Positions 9,343 to 17,868 of a stretch of 64,000 nt of DNA are shown piece by piece. A program made the position numbers and the translations under genes. Each line of letters starts with the position of its first letter. The stretch's first letter is position 1. Source of the stretch: Micromonospora phaseoli (lineage in GTDB: Bacteria; Actinomycetota; Actinomycetes; Mycobacteriales; Micromonosporaceae); NCBI RefSeq assembly GCF_900109115.1, contig NZ_FNYV01000017.1:39479-103478 (forward strand), written 5' to 3'. The notes below the pieces were generated by a model. It worked only from the letters and a program-made list of their open reading frames with translations. It made no database searches and had not been told where the DNA came from.

Positions 9343-10004
9343 GGCGTTGCTCCCTTCCCTGCGTTGTCGTCGACCGGCTCCCAGGCGCAGCTCCATGGCG
9401 TCCCGTCGAACTCCGGTAGTGCCTGCCAGCGCAGCTGTCGCCACCGCCCGTGCTCCTGGTCGGGGTCGACCGGGATCAGCCAGGGCCGGATGCCCAGCCC
9501 TTGGCCGGTGGCTTTGGCGCAGGACTCCTGGGCGGTCCAGATCCGGGCCACCGCCTGGTCACGCGCCGGGCGGCCCTGCCGCAACAGGACATCGGCGCCG
9601 CGCGGGCAACAACGCCGGACCAGCGTCTCGCCCACCGGGTACGGCACCTGTACGTCCACCCCGACCGCACCACCCCGGGTGTGCACGGCCGCCGCGACCA
9701 GCGCCCCGGAGTGGGCGAGACTCACCTCGAATGTGGGGTGACCGGGCAGGTAGGGCTGCCCGCCCGCGCGGTGACCCACGGTCAACGGCCTCGTCGTCCC
9801 GCCGACGGCGTTGACCAGGGCGCGGAGCAGCCGGCGCGCGGCAAGCCGTTCGGTGACCCGCCACTCGGGCAGACCCCGACCGCCGGCCAGGTCGAGCGAG
9901 TCGGCGGGGTCGACGGGTGACCGGCGCAGGTCGCGCAGGCGCGCGCAGGCGACGAAGACCCCGTCGGGCAGCGCGGTGCGTCGGACACCGGGCGTGGTCC
10001 TCAT
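9339..10004 (-). CDS. Sfp-type 4'-phosphopantetheinyl transferase
   Basis: The 221-residue protein has the Sfp-type signatures: GVDVQV at about residue 116, where the Asp binds Mg, and WTAQESCAKATGQGL at about 156 with the catalytic Glu and Lys. It would convert apo carrier proteins to the holo form using CoA. Substrates in the same operon are the free ACP (Ser34 in GLDSM) and the ACP fused to the BtrH-like protein. It overlaps both neighbours by 4 nt. Confidence 0.88.
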   Translation of the reverse strand: MRTTPGVRRTALPDGVFVACARLRDLRRSPVDPADSLDLAGGRGLPEWRVTERLAARRLLRALVNAVGGTTRPLTVGHRAGGQPYLPGHPTFEVSLAHSGALVAAAVHTRGGAVGVDVQVPYPVGETLVRRCCPRGADVLLRQGRPARDQAVARIWTAQESCAKATGQGLGIRPWLIPVDPDQEHGRWRQLRWQALPEFDGTPWSCAWEPVDDNAGKGATP

Positions 10005-11116
10005 GATCGGCTCCCGACCAGCTCGTCGGCGTGGTCGGCGATGCCGGCCAGCATGGCGCCGGTGGCGCCACCGGCGATGCCGAACATGGCCGCCTCGGTG
10101 CGCAACGCCGCCTCTCCGCCGTCGCGGAAGGCGTCGGCACCGCGCAGCTGCACGGCCTCGGCGGTGATCCGGTCGACCGCCTCGGCCGCGGTCACCTTCA
10201 ACAGCATGCCGGCGGCGGCCGCGGGCGCATCCGTCGAGTCCAGTAGGGGCGTGCACAGCGCGTCGAGTTGATGCAGGGCGACCAGGCAGCGCGCGTACCG
10301 CTCCCGGATCGCCGGACGGTCCCACAGCGTGCCGCCCGCGGCCGGCCGTTGCCGTAGCCAGTCCCGCAGGTCGGCGAGCAGCCGCCGGCACATCGCCCGG
10401 GCCCAGAGCGCTCCGGCCAGTCGCTCGACGCCGACCTGCCGGGCGAAGCCGGCCAGCGCCCGGCCGGGACGGCCGACGAGGGCGTCGTTGTCGAGCACCA
10501 CGCCGTCGAATTTCAGGTGGCCGACGCCGGAGCCGGCGAAGGCCCGGCCGGCGGGTTCGACTGTCACACCGGGCGCGGACATCGGCACCAGCAGCCAGCA
10601 GAAGCTGGTGAAGTGCCGGGGTTCGCGGTGCCGGACGAGCACCAGCGCGGCGTCGCAGGTCGTCGCGTTGGTGATCCACTGCTTGTGGCCGTCGACGGTG
10701 AAGGAACCCTCGCCCAACTTCGCCCAGGTCGTCGCGTCGAGCAGGTCCGAACCGGACCCGGCGGCGTCGGTGACGGCCAGCGCGACCACGGTCTCGCCGT
10801 GCAGCAGGCCGGTCCGGGCCCGGTCCGCCGGTCCGGACGGCTCTGCCAGCAGGGGCAGCACGGTGGCCACCTGTACGCAGACCGACAGCGTCACGCCGAG
10901 CGGGCAGCGGGCGTCCAGCTCGGCCAGCAGCACCGCCAACGAACGCGGATCGGGCTGTGGCGGGCCGGTGCCGGCGCGGGGATAGAGGGCTGCGGTGATG
11001 CCCTTGGTGCCCAGCGCGCGCCATACGGCGCGGGCGTCGGCGAGGTCCACGCCGGCCAGCGCCCCGCCCACGGCGGCGGCAAGGTCGTCGGACGGGGCCG
11101 GCGTCGGCTCAGGCAA
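10001..11116 (-). CDS. Acyl-CoA dehydrogenase-fold flavoprotein (1 of 2)
   Basis: This 371-residue protein has the acyl-CoA dehydrogenase fold: a helical N-terminal domain, a beta-barrel with LAVTDAAGSGSDL and WITNATTCDAALVLV, and a C-terminal four-helix bundle. In cluster settings such enzymes oxidise carrier-protein-bound acyl or aminoacyl chains or act as flavin-dependent oxygenases. I cannot place the catalytic base with confidence. The start is TTG 11116, which overlaps the previous stop by 8 nt and follows GGGGGTG; no better start is seen nearby. Together with its upstream paralogue and the flavin reductase it forms the redox part of the operon. Confidence 0.8.
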   Translation of the reverse strand: MPEPTPAPSDDLAAAVGGALAGVDLADARAVWRALGTKGITAALYPRAGTGPPQPDPRSLAVLLAELDARCPLGVTLSVCVQVATVLPLLAEPSGPADRARTGLLHGETVVALAVTDAAGSGSDLLDATTWAKLGEGSFTVDGHKQWITNATTCDAALVLVRHREPRHFTSFCWLLVPMSAPGVTVEPAGRAFAGSGVGHLKFDGVVLDNDALVGRPGRALAGFARQVGVERLAGALWARAMCRRLLADLRDWLRQRPAAGGTLWDRPAIRERYARCLVALHQLDALCTPLLDSTDAPAAAAGMLLKVTAAEAVDRITAEAVQLRGADAFRDGGEAALRTEAAMFGIAGGATGAMLAGIADHADELVGSRS

Positions 11117-12269
11117 GACGCACCCCCGGATCGCGTAGCGTCAACGCACCGTTCGCCAGCCGCAGCCGGTCGTTGCCGTAGTTCAGCGACGCCGATCGCA
11201 GGTCACGGAAGGTCCGCTCGACCAGCAGCGGAGAGTCAGTGAGATAGCCGTGGCGCAGGCCGACCAGCTCAACCAGTTCGTGTACGGCCGCGAACGACTC
11301 CTCGGCGGCCCGGATCTTCAGCGTGTTGAGCAGCAGCTGAACCGGCGAGGCCGACATGTCGGACGCGGATTCGACGACCGACACGGTGTGCCGCAGCAGC
11401 GCGTGCGCGGCGTCGAGCCGGATACGGATCTCGGCCAGGCGCAGCAGCACCAGCTCCGACGACGGGGCGAACTGCCGCCGCCCGGCCTCGCTGCGGGCGT
11501 GCCGCAGCACCCGTGAGTACGCACCTGCCGCCGCGCCGAGCCAGGCGGCGGCCCAGCCGATGTGGGCCAACGGCGCGAACACCGCCGTGGCGATGTCGCG
11601 GAACCCGCCGTGCTCGCCGATCACCTGCCACTGCGGCACCGCCCCGCGCAGCCGCATCGGCACGCTGTGGGTGGCGCGCATGCCCAGTGGCTGCCAACCG
11701 CCGGTGACCTCGATCTCCAGCTGGTCCCGCGCGGCGTAGACCAGGTCCACCTGCGTCGCCGACCCGGCCTCCGGGGCTCGGGTGGTGATCAGAAAGGCGT
11801 CGGCGTGCGGGCCGCCGGTCACGATGGGTGCCTGGCGGTCGACGCGCAGCATCTCCCCGGCCCGCTCCAGGCCCGACTCGGACGTGAGCAGGTGGCCGCC
11901 CTTGCCGGGTTCGGTGGTGACCGAGCCGAGGTACAGCTCACCGCGGGCCACCGCCGGCAGTACCTCGGCGCGTAGCTTCTCCGCACCGTACGCGGCGATC
12001 GCCGCGACCTGCTGGCAGTGCATCGCGAAGATCATTGCCACCGACATGTCCACCCGGCCCAGCGCCTCGGTGACGTCGACCAGATCGGTGAGGGTACCGC
12101 CAGGACCACCGTCGGTGGCGGGCACGAGCAGGCCCAGCAGCTGGGTGGACCGCATCGCGGCCAGCGCGTCGGTGGGAAACGCGGCGGCGGAGTCGGTGGC
12201 CTGGGCGTGCGCCGCAGCGACGCCCACCACCGTCTCGACGGCTGCGTCGTACCGGCTGGCGGCGGTCAT
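11109..12269 (-). CDS. Acyl-CoA dehydrogenase-fold flavoprotein (2 of 2)
   Basis: The 386-residue protein has a typical N-terminal domain (FPTDALAAMRSTQLLGLLVPATDGGPGG), a substrate/FAD region LGSVTTEPGKGGHLLTSES and a C-terminal helical bundle. VTTEPGKGGHL resembles the flavin-binding strand of class-D flavin monooxygenases as well as that of dehydrogenases, so both desaturation and hydroxylation are open. ATG 12269 overlaps the ACP stop by ATGA. An open frame extends 48 nt further 5' without homology, so the ATG is chosen. Confidence 0.8.
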   Translation of the reverse strand: MTAASRYDAAVETVVGVAAAHAQATDSAAAFPTDALAAMRSTQLLGLLVPATDGGPGGTLTDLVDVTEALGRVDMSVAMIFAMHCQQVAAIAAYGAEKLRAEVLPAVARGELYLGSVTTEPGKGGHLLTSESGLERAGEMLRVDRQAPIVTGGPHADAFLITTRAPEAGSATQVDLVYAARDQLEIEVTGGWQPLGMRATHSVPMRLRGAVPQWQVIGEHGGFRDIATAVFAPLAHIGWAAAWLGAAAGAYSRVLRHARSEAGRRQFAPSSELVLLRLAEIRIRLDAAHALLRHTVSVVESASDMSASPVQLLLNTLKIRAAEESFAAVHELVELVGLRHGYLTDSPLLVERTFRDLRSASLNYGNDRLRLANGALTLRDPGVRLA

Positions 12270-12520
12270 CGCGTACCACCGCCGACCGGTGCGCGCAGCT
12301 CCTCGACCACGTCCCACAGCCCACCGGCGGTGGCGAAAGTGGAGTCGACCAGCTTGTCGTCCGGCACAGCCACGCCGAAGGTGTCCTCGATGGCGAAGAG
12401 CAGTTCGATTTCGCGCATCGAGTCCAGACCGAGGTCACGCAGGCGCGACTCCTCGCTGATCTCGCCGTTCCCGGCGAACTTGAGGAACGGCCGGAGCATC
12501 TCGGTGAATTCGTTGTTCAT
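12266..12520 (-). CDS. Acyl carrier protein
   Basis: This is an 84-residue carrier protein of four helices with the phosphopantetheine attachment serine at residue 34 in GLDSMREIELLFAIED. An AAAGGTGA ribosome site sits upstream of ATG 12520. It would carry the thioester intermediate on which the ligase, decarboxylase and acyl-CoA-dehydrogenase-like enzymes of this operon act, as BtrI does in butirosin side-chain assembly. Confidence 0.92.
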   Translation of the reverse strand: MNNEFTEMLRPFLKFAGNGEISEESRLRDLGLDSMREIELLFAIEDTFGVAVPDDKLVDSTFATAGGLWDVVEELRAPVGGGTR

Positions 12521-12525
12521 GACGG

Positions 12526-13809
12526 TCACCTTTCGTCTCTCGGTTCGGTCGAGTTCTCCCGTGCTTCGGCCGGGGCCCGGGTCAAGGTCAGCCGGGACGT
12601 CTCGACGACGCGGTCGCCGTCGCAGACGACCTCGACGGGTGCCGGGTGGCCGAGGAAGGCCAGCAGGCTGGCGGAGAGGCCGTAGGCCCCGACGTTCGGC
12701 ACGCTGAGCACGTCGCCGGGCCGGACGTCGGGCAGGTTCGCGGCACGTGCCCAGGTGTCCAGCGGCGTGCAGAGCGGGCCGGCCACGATCGCCCCGGTCA
12801 GCGCCCGGCCGTCGGCCGCGTCGTCGGCCGCGTCGTCGGCCCCCTCCGCGGTCGCGTGCAGGGCCGGGACCAGGGGCGGCAATCGGCGCAGGCCGGACAT
12901 CCCGCCGAGGTGGTTGATGCCGGACTCCAGGACGACCACCGGTGTGCCGTGCGAGTACTTCACGTCCAGCACCCGGGTCAGCAGGGTGCCGGCGGTGGCG
13001 GTTAGGAAACGACCGGATTCGAAGGCGACCAGCGGATCGCGGTCCCGCCAGCCGGGAAAGAGCCGGTCCAGCGGTTCGCGGACCCGGTCGGCGAGCCCGG
13101 TCAGGTCCGCGTTCCCACCGGTACGCGCGAACGGCGCGCCGAACCCGCCGCCCAGGTTGAGCATCGTCAACTCGATACCGAGCAGATCGCGTAGCCGGCG
13201 TGCGGTGGCCGCGGCGGCGGCGAACTGGGTCACCAGCGCGTCCACCGACTCGACGTTGCTGCCGGTGTAGAGATGGAACCCGGCGACGGTGGCCGACGGG
13301 CGGGGGCGGAATGCCTCCGGCTCCTGCTCGATCCAGGCCACGTCGGCCCCGAACTGCGAGGCGACCCCGGTCATGGTCAGGCCCTGGCCGGGATTCGGTA
13401 CCCGGTCGTTGACCCGCAACAGACAGCGCACCTGGGCGCCGAGCCCGCGGGCGGCGCGTTCGGCCTGGTCGAGGCCGCCTGGCGAGTCGACCGAGAACCA
13501 CCGGACGCCGGCCGCGACGGCCTCGGTCACCTCGGCGTCGCGCTTGCCGGGGCCGGTGTAGAGGATCTGGTCGCCGCGTACCCCCGCAGCCAGCGCCGCG
13601 GCCAGCTCGCCGAGGGAGCTGATCTCGGCGCCGCAGCCGGCCGCGTGCAACGTCGCCACGATCGCTGGGTGCGGATTGGCCTTCAGGGAGTAGTACAGCC
13701 GGCTGGGTGTGGGCAGGGCCGCGCGCAGCGTGGCGTGGTTGGCGCGTACCTCGGCGAGGTCGTAACGGTAGGCCGGGGTGTCGAAGGCAGTGTCAGCCAC
13801 GGCACTCAC
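12526..13809 (-). CDS. Fold-type III PLP-dependent decarboxylase (BtrK / exosortase-associated type)
   Basis: The 427-residue alanine-racemase-barrel decarboxylase has the PLP lysine in YSLKANP (Lys43), a glycine loop LNLGGGFGAPF, ESGRFL for phosphate binding, CTPLD with the catalytic Cys, and GAYGLSAS. The family covers diaminopimelate and ornithine decarboxylases, BtrK (which decarboxylates glutamyl-ACP) and the decarboxylase found beside an AMP ligase and an ACP in exosortase-linked loci. The local order ligase-decarboxylase-ACP matches that last arrangement, so a carrier-bound amino acid is a plausible substrate. The start is GTG 13809, or GTG 13800, both overlapping the upstream gene. 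An insert rich in Asp/Ala (about residues 325-340) is probably a surface loop. Confidence 0.87.
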   Translation of the reverse strand: MSAVADTAFDTPAYRYDLAEVRANHATLRAALPTPSRLYYSLKANPHPAIVATLHAAGCGAEISSLGELAAALAAGVRGDQILYTGPGKRDAEVTEAVAAGVRWFSVDSPGGLDQAERAARGLGAQVRCLLRVNDRVPNPGQGLTMTGVASQFGADVAWIEQEPEAFRPRPSATVAGFHLYTGSNVESVDALVTQFAAAAATARRLRDLLGIELTMLNLGGGFGAPFARTGGNADLTGLADRVREPLDRLFPGWRDRDPLVAFESGRFLTATAGTLLTRVLDVKYSHGTPVVVLESGINHLGGMSGLRRLPPLVPALHATAEGADDAADDAADGRALTGAIVAGPLCTPLDTWARAANLPDVRPGDVLSVPNVGAYGLSASLLAFLGHPAPVEVVCDGDRVVETSRLTLTRAPAEARENSTEPRDER

Positions 13810-15292
13810 CCGCCAGCCGGGCCAGCGCCCGTCGATCCACCTTGCCGTTGCCGTTGAGCGGCAGGTTCGGCAACACGACGCAGCGCGCCGGCACCTTCAT
13901 CTCCTCGAGCTGACCACGCAGCCGACGCAGGATGTCGTCCGCCGCCCACGGGGCGACCACAAAGAGGGTGGCGCCATCCTGGCCGGCGACCGGCGGCAGC
14001 ACCCCGGCGACCTCCACCCCGTCGACCCGGTACGCGGCCGCTTCCACCTCCGTGGCGCTGACCCGGGTGCCCTTCTCCTTGTAGACGTCGTCCCGGCGGC
14101 CGATGTAGTAGACGTAGCCCTCGGCGTCGACGCGGCCGTAGTCACCGGTGTGCAGCTGCGGAAAGAGGCCGTCGCGGCGGCGAAAGCGCTCGGCGGTCAG
14201 CTCCGGTCGCCGCCAGTAGCCGGCCATCACGTGGGGGCCGCGCACGACCAGCTCGCCGGTGGTGTCCGGTGGTTGCCGGCGGCCGGCGACGTCCACGGTG
14301 AAGATCTCGGTCCCGGGCAGCGCCCGGCCGCAGGATCCCGGTCGCCGCAGGTCCTCGTCGGGGGGCAGGATCGCGGCGCGCTTGCATTCGGTTAGGCCGA
14401 ACATGAGTTGCACCTTCAGGTCGGGCAGCTGGTCGCGCAGGCCGGCGAGCACCTCCGGGGGCATGGTGGCCCCGGTGTTGGTGATCAGGCGCAGCGCTGG
14501 GCGCGCGGCGCCGGGTCGGCGTAACAGCCGCAGCAGATTGATGGCGAGCGACGGGACGCAGGGCAGCACGGTCGCACCGGACTGGCGGAGGCTGACCAGT
14601 AACCGGCCGCCAGTCTGTCCGGGATCGCCCAGATGCAGCCGGCATCCCGCCGCAGTACTGAGGAAGATCTGGTACAGGCCGTAGTCGAAGGAGGTGGGCA
14701 GCACGTCGTGCACCACGTCGTCGGCCCGGTACGACAGCTGTGCTCCGATGGCCCGGACCGCGAACGTGACCTGCGCGTGCGTACTGACCACGGCCTTGGG
14801 CAGGCCGGTGCTGCCGGAGGTGTAGATCAGGCAGATCGGGTCCACCGCCAGCGGTTCCTCTGCCGCCGGAGAATCCGGCCGGACCTCGCTGTCGGCCGCG
14901 GTGGCGAGCGCGGCCCGGCCCCGGACGGCGACGTCCCGGGCGAGTGACAGCTCGCGCAGCAGGGGTTCGTCCGTGAGGGTGAGCACCGGTTCGGCGTCGT
15001 CGAGGACGTGGGCCAGGGCGACCTCGGGTGCGGGAACCCGGATCACGGCGAAGACCGCGCCGATCCGTGAGATGCCGTACAACAGTGCGGGCAGCAGCGC
15101 GTCGGTGGAGAGCGCGACCAGCACCCGGTCGCCGCGTCGGACGCCCTGCCGGCGTAGCCAGCCGGCCAGGCGGAGGCTGCGGACGCGCAGCTGCCGGTAG
15201 CTGAGGCGGTCGGTGCTGTCGGTGACCGAGTCCGCGTCGGGGTGTTCGGTGGCGGTCCGGTCGAGCAGGCCGTGGAGCAGGTCGGTGCTCAT
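13793..15292 (-). CDS. AMP-forming acyl/aminoacyl-ACP ligase
   Basis: The 499-residue adenylate-forming enzyme has the P-loop LIYTSGSTGLPKAV, FGLTEC (A5), HTGDYGRVDAEGYVYYIGRRDDVYKEKGTRVSATEVE (A7-A8 region) and LNGNGKVDRRAL with the catalytic lysine. FGLTEC in place of YGPTE and the strong A8 match place it closer to acyl-CoA/acyl-ACP ligases of the exosortase-associated type than to NRPS domains. It probably loads an acid or amino acid onto the free ACP for the decarboxylase encoded immediately downstream. ATG 15292 overlaps the upstream stop by ATGA. Confidence 0.87.
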   Translation of the reverse strand: MSTDLLHGLLDRTATEHPDADSVTDSTDRLSYRQLRVRSLRLAGWLRRQGVRRGDRVLVALSTDALLPALLYGISRIGAVFAVIRVPAPEVALAHVLDDAEPVLTLTDEPLLRELSLARDVAVRGRAALATAADSEVRPDSPAAEEPLAVDPICLIYTSGSTGLPKAVVSTHAQVTFAVRAIGAQLSYRADDVVHDVLPTSFDYGLYQIFLSTAAGCRLHLGDPGQTGGRLLVSLRQSGATVLPCVPSLAINLLRLLRRPGAARPALRLITNTGATMPPEVLAGLRDQLPDLKVQLMFGLTECKRAAILPPDEDLRRPGSCGRALPGTEIFTVDVAGRRQPPDTTGELVVRGPHVMAGYWRRPELTAERFRRRDGLFPQLHTGDYGRVDAEGYVYYIGRRDDVYKEKGTRVSATEVEAAAYRVDGVEVAGVLPPVAGQDGATLFVVAPWAADDILRRLRGQLEEMKVPARCVVLPNLPLNGNGKVDRRALARLAGECRG

Positions 15293-16524
15293 CGGCCACC
15301 CCCGGTGCCGGTCGCGTCGGTGAACATCGCGCACAGGGAGCCCACGTCACGCAGGTCGGCTGCGGAGAGCGCGGTAGCCGGAACCTCGACGCCCAGTCGC
15401 CGCTCCACCTGGTCGATGACGTCGACCAGCCGGAAGGAGTCGAAGCCGGGCAGGTCCCGTAGAACGTCCGTGCTGCGCAGGCCGGCGTCGTCGAGGTGCA
15501 ACGTCTCGCGCAGCGCGCCGAGCACCGCCGCCCGGACCGGCCCGTCGGCACCCTGCGGGGTATCCCCGGTGGTGGTCGGTGTCGAGCCCGCGATCGCCTC
15601 CAGCGTGGCGAGGTGCTCGTCGAGAAGTGTGGTGAGCGCGTCCGCCAGTTCCGGTACGGCGGGTCGTCCCGCCTGGGCCCGACGCAGTGCCACGTAGCTG
15701 CGGGCGGAGAGCTGCTGCCAGCGTTGTGCCTGGCCGGCCAGCGCGGTGGCCGCTTCCGGCCGGGTGCTCTCCAGCCAGTGCTCGTGCAGTTGGCGGGCCC
15801 GGCCCAGCAGCCAGACGTCGAGGACGAAGCGGTGCAGCCCGTCCACGGTGGCCAGGTTCGATTCGAGCGAAGCGAGGTAGCGGACGATGTCCGGGCGGGC
15901 CTGGCGGGCCCGCTCGGCGTTGGCGGCCAGCATTCCGGGCACGTGGATAGCCGGGGCCGGGTCGGCCGCGACGGCCAGCGTGTGCGCGCCACCGGCGAGC
16001 GCCGCGTCGAACTCGGTCACCGGCAGCCGCCACACGCCCGGGCGCGCCAGCCCCCAGGCGGTGTCGTTGTGGTACGCGTCCACGACCGTGACCTCTCCGG
16101 AGTCGGCGGCCGTCGCGAGAAAGCTGTGTCGCATGTGCTCGTGCCCGTAGTACGGGCACCACGGCAGATCATGCGCGTCGGCGGTGACGTAGAGCGGCTG
16201 GCCGGTCTCGAACAGCCGACGGACCTGTTGGCCGTCGAGCTGCATCCATCGGCCCTCGGCCCGTAGGCCGAGCAGGGCCACCGCCTCGGCGGCCCGATCG
16301 TCCGCGGTGGCCTCGACGCTGACCAGGCCGTCCCGTTCCCGGGTGCGGAACTCGAAGCGGGCACCGAGGGCGAGATGGCTACCGGTGCCATGGGCGTGGT
16401 CGGCCAGCAACGCGAAACTCGTCTGCAGGCAGTCCAGCGCGGTGGCGCGCAGGCCCGTCAGGATCGGCGTCCACACCGGATCCTCGGTCTGCCGGTCCGA
16501 CCGGCTCTGGGTGTGCGGGGGCAT
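15289..16524 (-). CDS. BtrH-like acyltransferase fused to a C-terminal acyl carrier domain
   Basis: Residues 1-300 resemble the butirosin protein H N-terminal/C39-like fold: Cys32 in DCLQTSFALL, His near 131 in GHEHMRHSF and Asp near 148 in VVDAYHN form a likely papain-like triad. BtrH itself transfers an acyl chain from an ACP to an aminoglycoside amine. Residues 335-411 are a carrier domain with serine in LPGFDSFRLVDVIDQVERRLG (about 361). A fused transferase and carrier would receive the finished acyl chain and pass it to an amine acceptor, here most simply the inosamine made by this operon. ATG 16524 follows GAGGAG; the open frame upstream has no homology. The BtrH assignment rests on motif order and context. 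Confidence 0.68.
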   Translation of the reverse strand: MPPHTQSRSDRQTEDPVWTPILTGLRATALDCLQTSFALLADHAHGTGSHLALGARFEFRTRERDGLVSVEATADDRAAEAVALLGLRAEGRWMQLDGQQVRRLFETGQPLYVTADAHDLPWCPYYGHEHMRHSFLATAADSGEVTVVDAYHNDTAWGLARPGVWRLPVTEFDAALAGGAHTLAVAADPAPAIHVPGMLAANAERARQARPDIVRYLASLESNLATVDGLHRFVLDVWLLGRARQLHEHWLESTRPEAATALAGQAQRWQQLSARSYVALRRAQAGRPAVPELADALTTLLDEHLATLEAIAGSTPTTTGDTPQGADGPVRAAVLGALRETLHLDDAGLRSTDVLRDLPGFDSFRLVDVIDQVERRLGVEVPATALSAADLRDVGSLCAMFTDATGTGGGR

Positions 16525-16558
16525 GGCAGGCTCCTCGTGGGCTGCTACGGCGGGAGGT

Positions 16559-16588
16559 GCCGCCGACGCGGTCGTCCGCGCCGGCGGC
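16559..16588 (-). terminator. GC-rich hairpin in the 76-bp gap inside the operon
   Basis: GCCGCCGACGCGG (16559-16571) and CCGCGCCGGCGGC (16576-16588) pair over 12 of 13 positions around a TCGT loop, just after the inositol-phosphate-synthase stop. There is no T tract, so it may be an attenuator, an mRNA stabiliser or an intrinsic terminator of the GC-rich type. Confidence 0.45.
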
Positions 16589-16600
16589 GTGGGCGGGTAC

Positions 16601-17821
16601 TCAGCTCCCGGTCTGCCGGTCGAGCCCGTTCGCCCAGTCGGCGAGGACCCGGGCCTGGTCGGCGAGGGCGTGCTCGTCGGTGCCGATCGGATCCTTGAAG
16701 AAGAACCCCAACTGCTCGATCGGGCCGACATGGCCGGCCCGGTGCGCGGCGGCAGTCAGCCGGGCCAGGTCCAGCACCAGCGGCGCGGCCAGCGTCGAGT
16801 CGACGCCGCTCCAGGTCAGCTGCATGGACATCCGTACGCCGAGGAAGCCCTCGAACGAGACGTGGTCCCAGGCGGTCTTGTGGTCGCCGAGGTCGGGCAC
16901 GTTGTCGATGTGCAGCGGCGCGGTCACGTCCTCACCGAGCAACGCCGGCAGCACACCCGCCTTGGAGCTCAGTTTGCTCTTGGCGTTCGCCGGGTCCTCC
17001 AGCGTCGCCCCGTCGCCGCCACCGAGCAGGTTCACTCCCGCCCAGGAAAGGACGTGCAGCGCCCGGGAGGTGAACATTGGCGCGAGCGCCGTACGCAGCA
17101 GGGTCTCACCGGTCTTGCCGTCCGATCCGGCGAACGGTACCTGCTGCCGCTGGGCCAGCAGCTCCAGGGCGGGCATCCGGGCCCCGGTCGACGGGGTGAA
17201 GTCGACGAAGCCGCAGCCGGCCTGGAAGGCCGCGTACGCGACGACCGAACTGGGCGGGAGCGCCCGGGCCTGCGGGTCGGCCAGACTGCGGGTCAGCGCA
17301 TCCAGGTCGTCGTGCTCGGGCCGGTACTCGGCTGGCGGTTCGGTCGAGGACACGTTGATCACGACGACCCGGGCCAGGCCGTGCCGGCGGCGAAATTCCT
17401 CGATGTCGCCGACCAGCCGGTCGATCACCTCGGCCTGGGGCCCGGTGTCCGAGCGCACGTCGTAGCCGGTACGCAGGTTGCGCTCCACCTCGGGCAGGCT
17501 GCCCCGGACCGCGGCGAGAACCGGTGCCGGTATCACCCCGGAGTCGACGAGCGATTCGGCCTTCTTCTCCAGCGGCGTGTCGACGATGTCGTGTCCACCG
17601 ATCACCAGGTCGGTCCAGCTCGCCAGCGGCGCGTCGCGCAGCATTCCGGTGTCGGTGACGCATCCGGTGGAGCTGGCCATGCCGGCGCGCAGCGCCAACA
17701 GGCCGGTGATCGCGGTGGTGGCGACCGAGCCCCGGGCACCGTTGAGCCACAGGCCGACGGGCGCCTCCGGGGCTCGTGACGGGGACGGGCTTTGCTGATT
17801 CTCGCTGTGCGTGACGGTCAC
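16601..17821 (-). CDS. Inositol-3-phosphate synthase family protein
   Basis: This 406-residue protein is related to myo-inositol-1-phosphate synthase, which converts glucose 6-phosphate to inositol phosphate with bound NAD. Visible landmarks are LWLNGARGSVATTA (NAD loop), VVINVSSTEPP, PFAGSDGKTGETLL corresponding to the DDFKSGQT region, GVNLLGGGDGATL, and LGDHKTAWDHVSFEGFLG with the active-site lysine. It is of the divergent actinomycete type found in secondary-metabolite clusters. GTG 17821 has GAAGGGA about 9 nt upstream. It starts the cyclitol branch completed by the phosphatase, dehydrogenase and aminotransferase of this operon. Confidence 0.86.
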   Translation of the reverse strand: MTVTHSENQQSPSPSRAPEAPVGLWLNGARGSVATTAITGLLALRAGMASSTGCVTDTGMLRDAPLASWTDLVIGGHDIVDTPLEKKAESLVDSGVIPAPVLAAVRGSLPEVERNLRTGYDVRSDTGPQAEVIDRLVGDIEEFRRRHGLARVVVINVSSTEPPAEYRPEHDDLDALTRSLADPQARALPPSSVVAYAAFQAGCGFVDFTPSTGARMPALELLAQRQQVPFAGSDGKTGETLLRTALAPMFTSRALHVLSWAGVNLLGGGDGATLEDPANAKSKLSSKAGVLPALLGEDVTAPLHIDNVPDLGDHKTAWDHVSFEGFLGVRMSMQLTWSGVDSTLAAPLVLDLARLTAAAHRAGHVGPIEQLGFFFKDPIGTDEHALADQARVLADWANGLDRQTGS

Positions 17822-17868
17822 GGGAAAGGTCCCTTCTCTGGGTGCGCCAATGGGTGGCGCGGTCGAGG

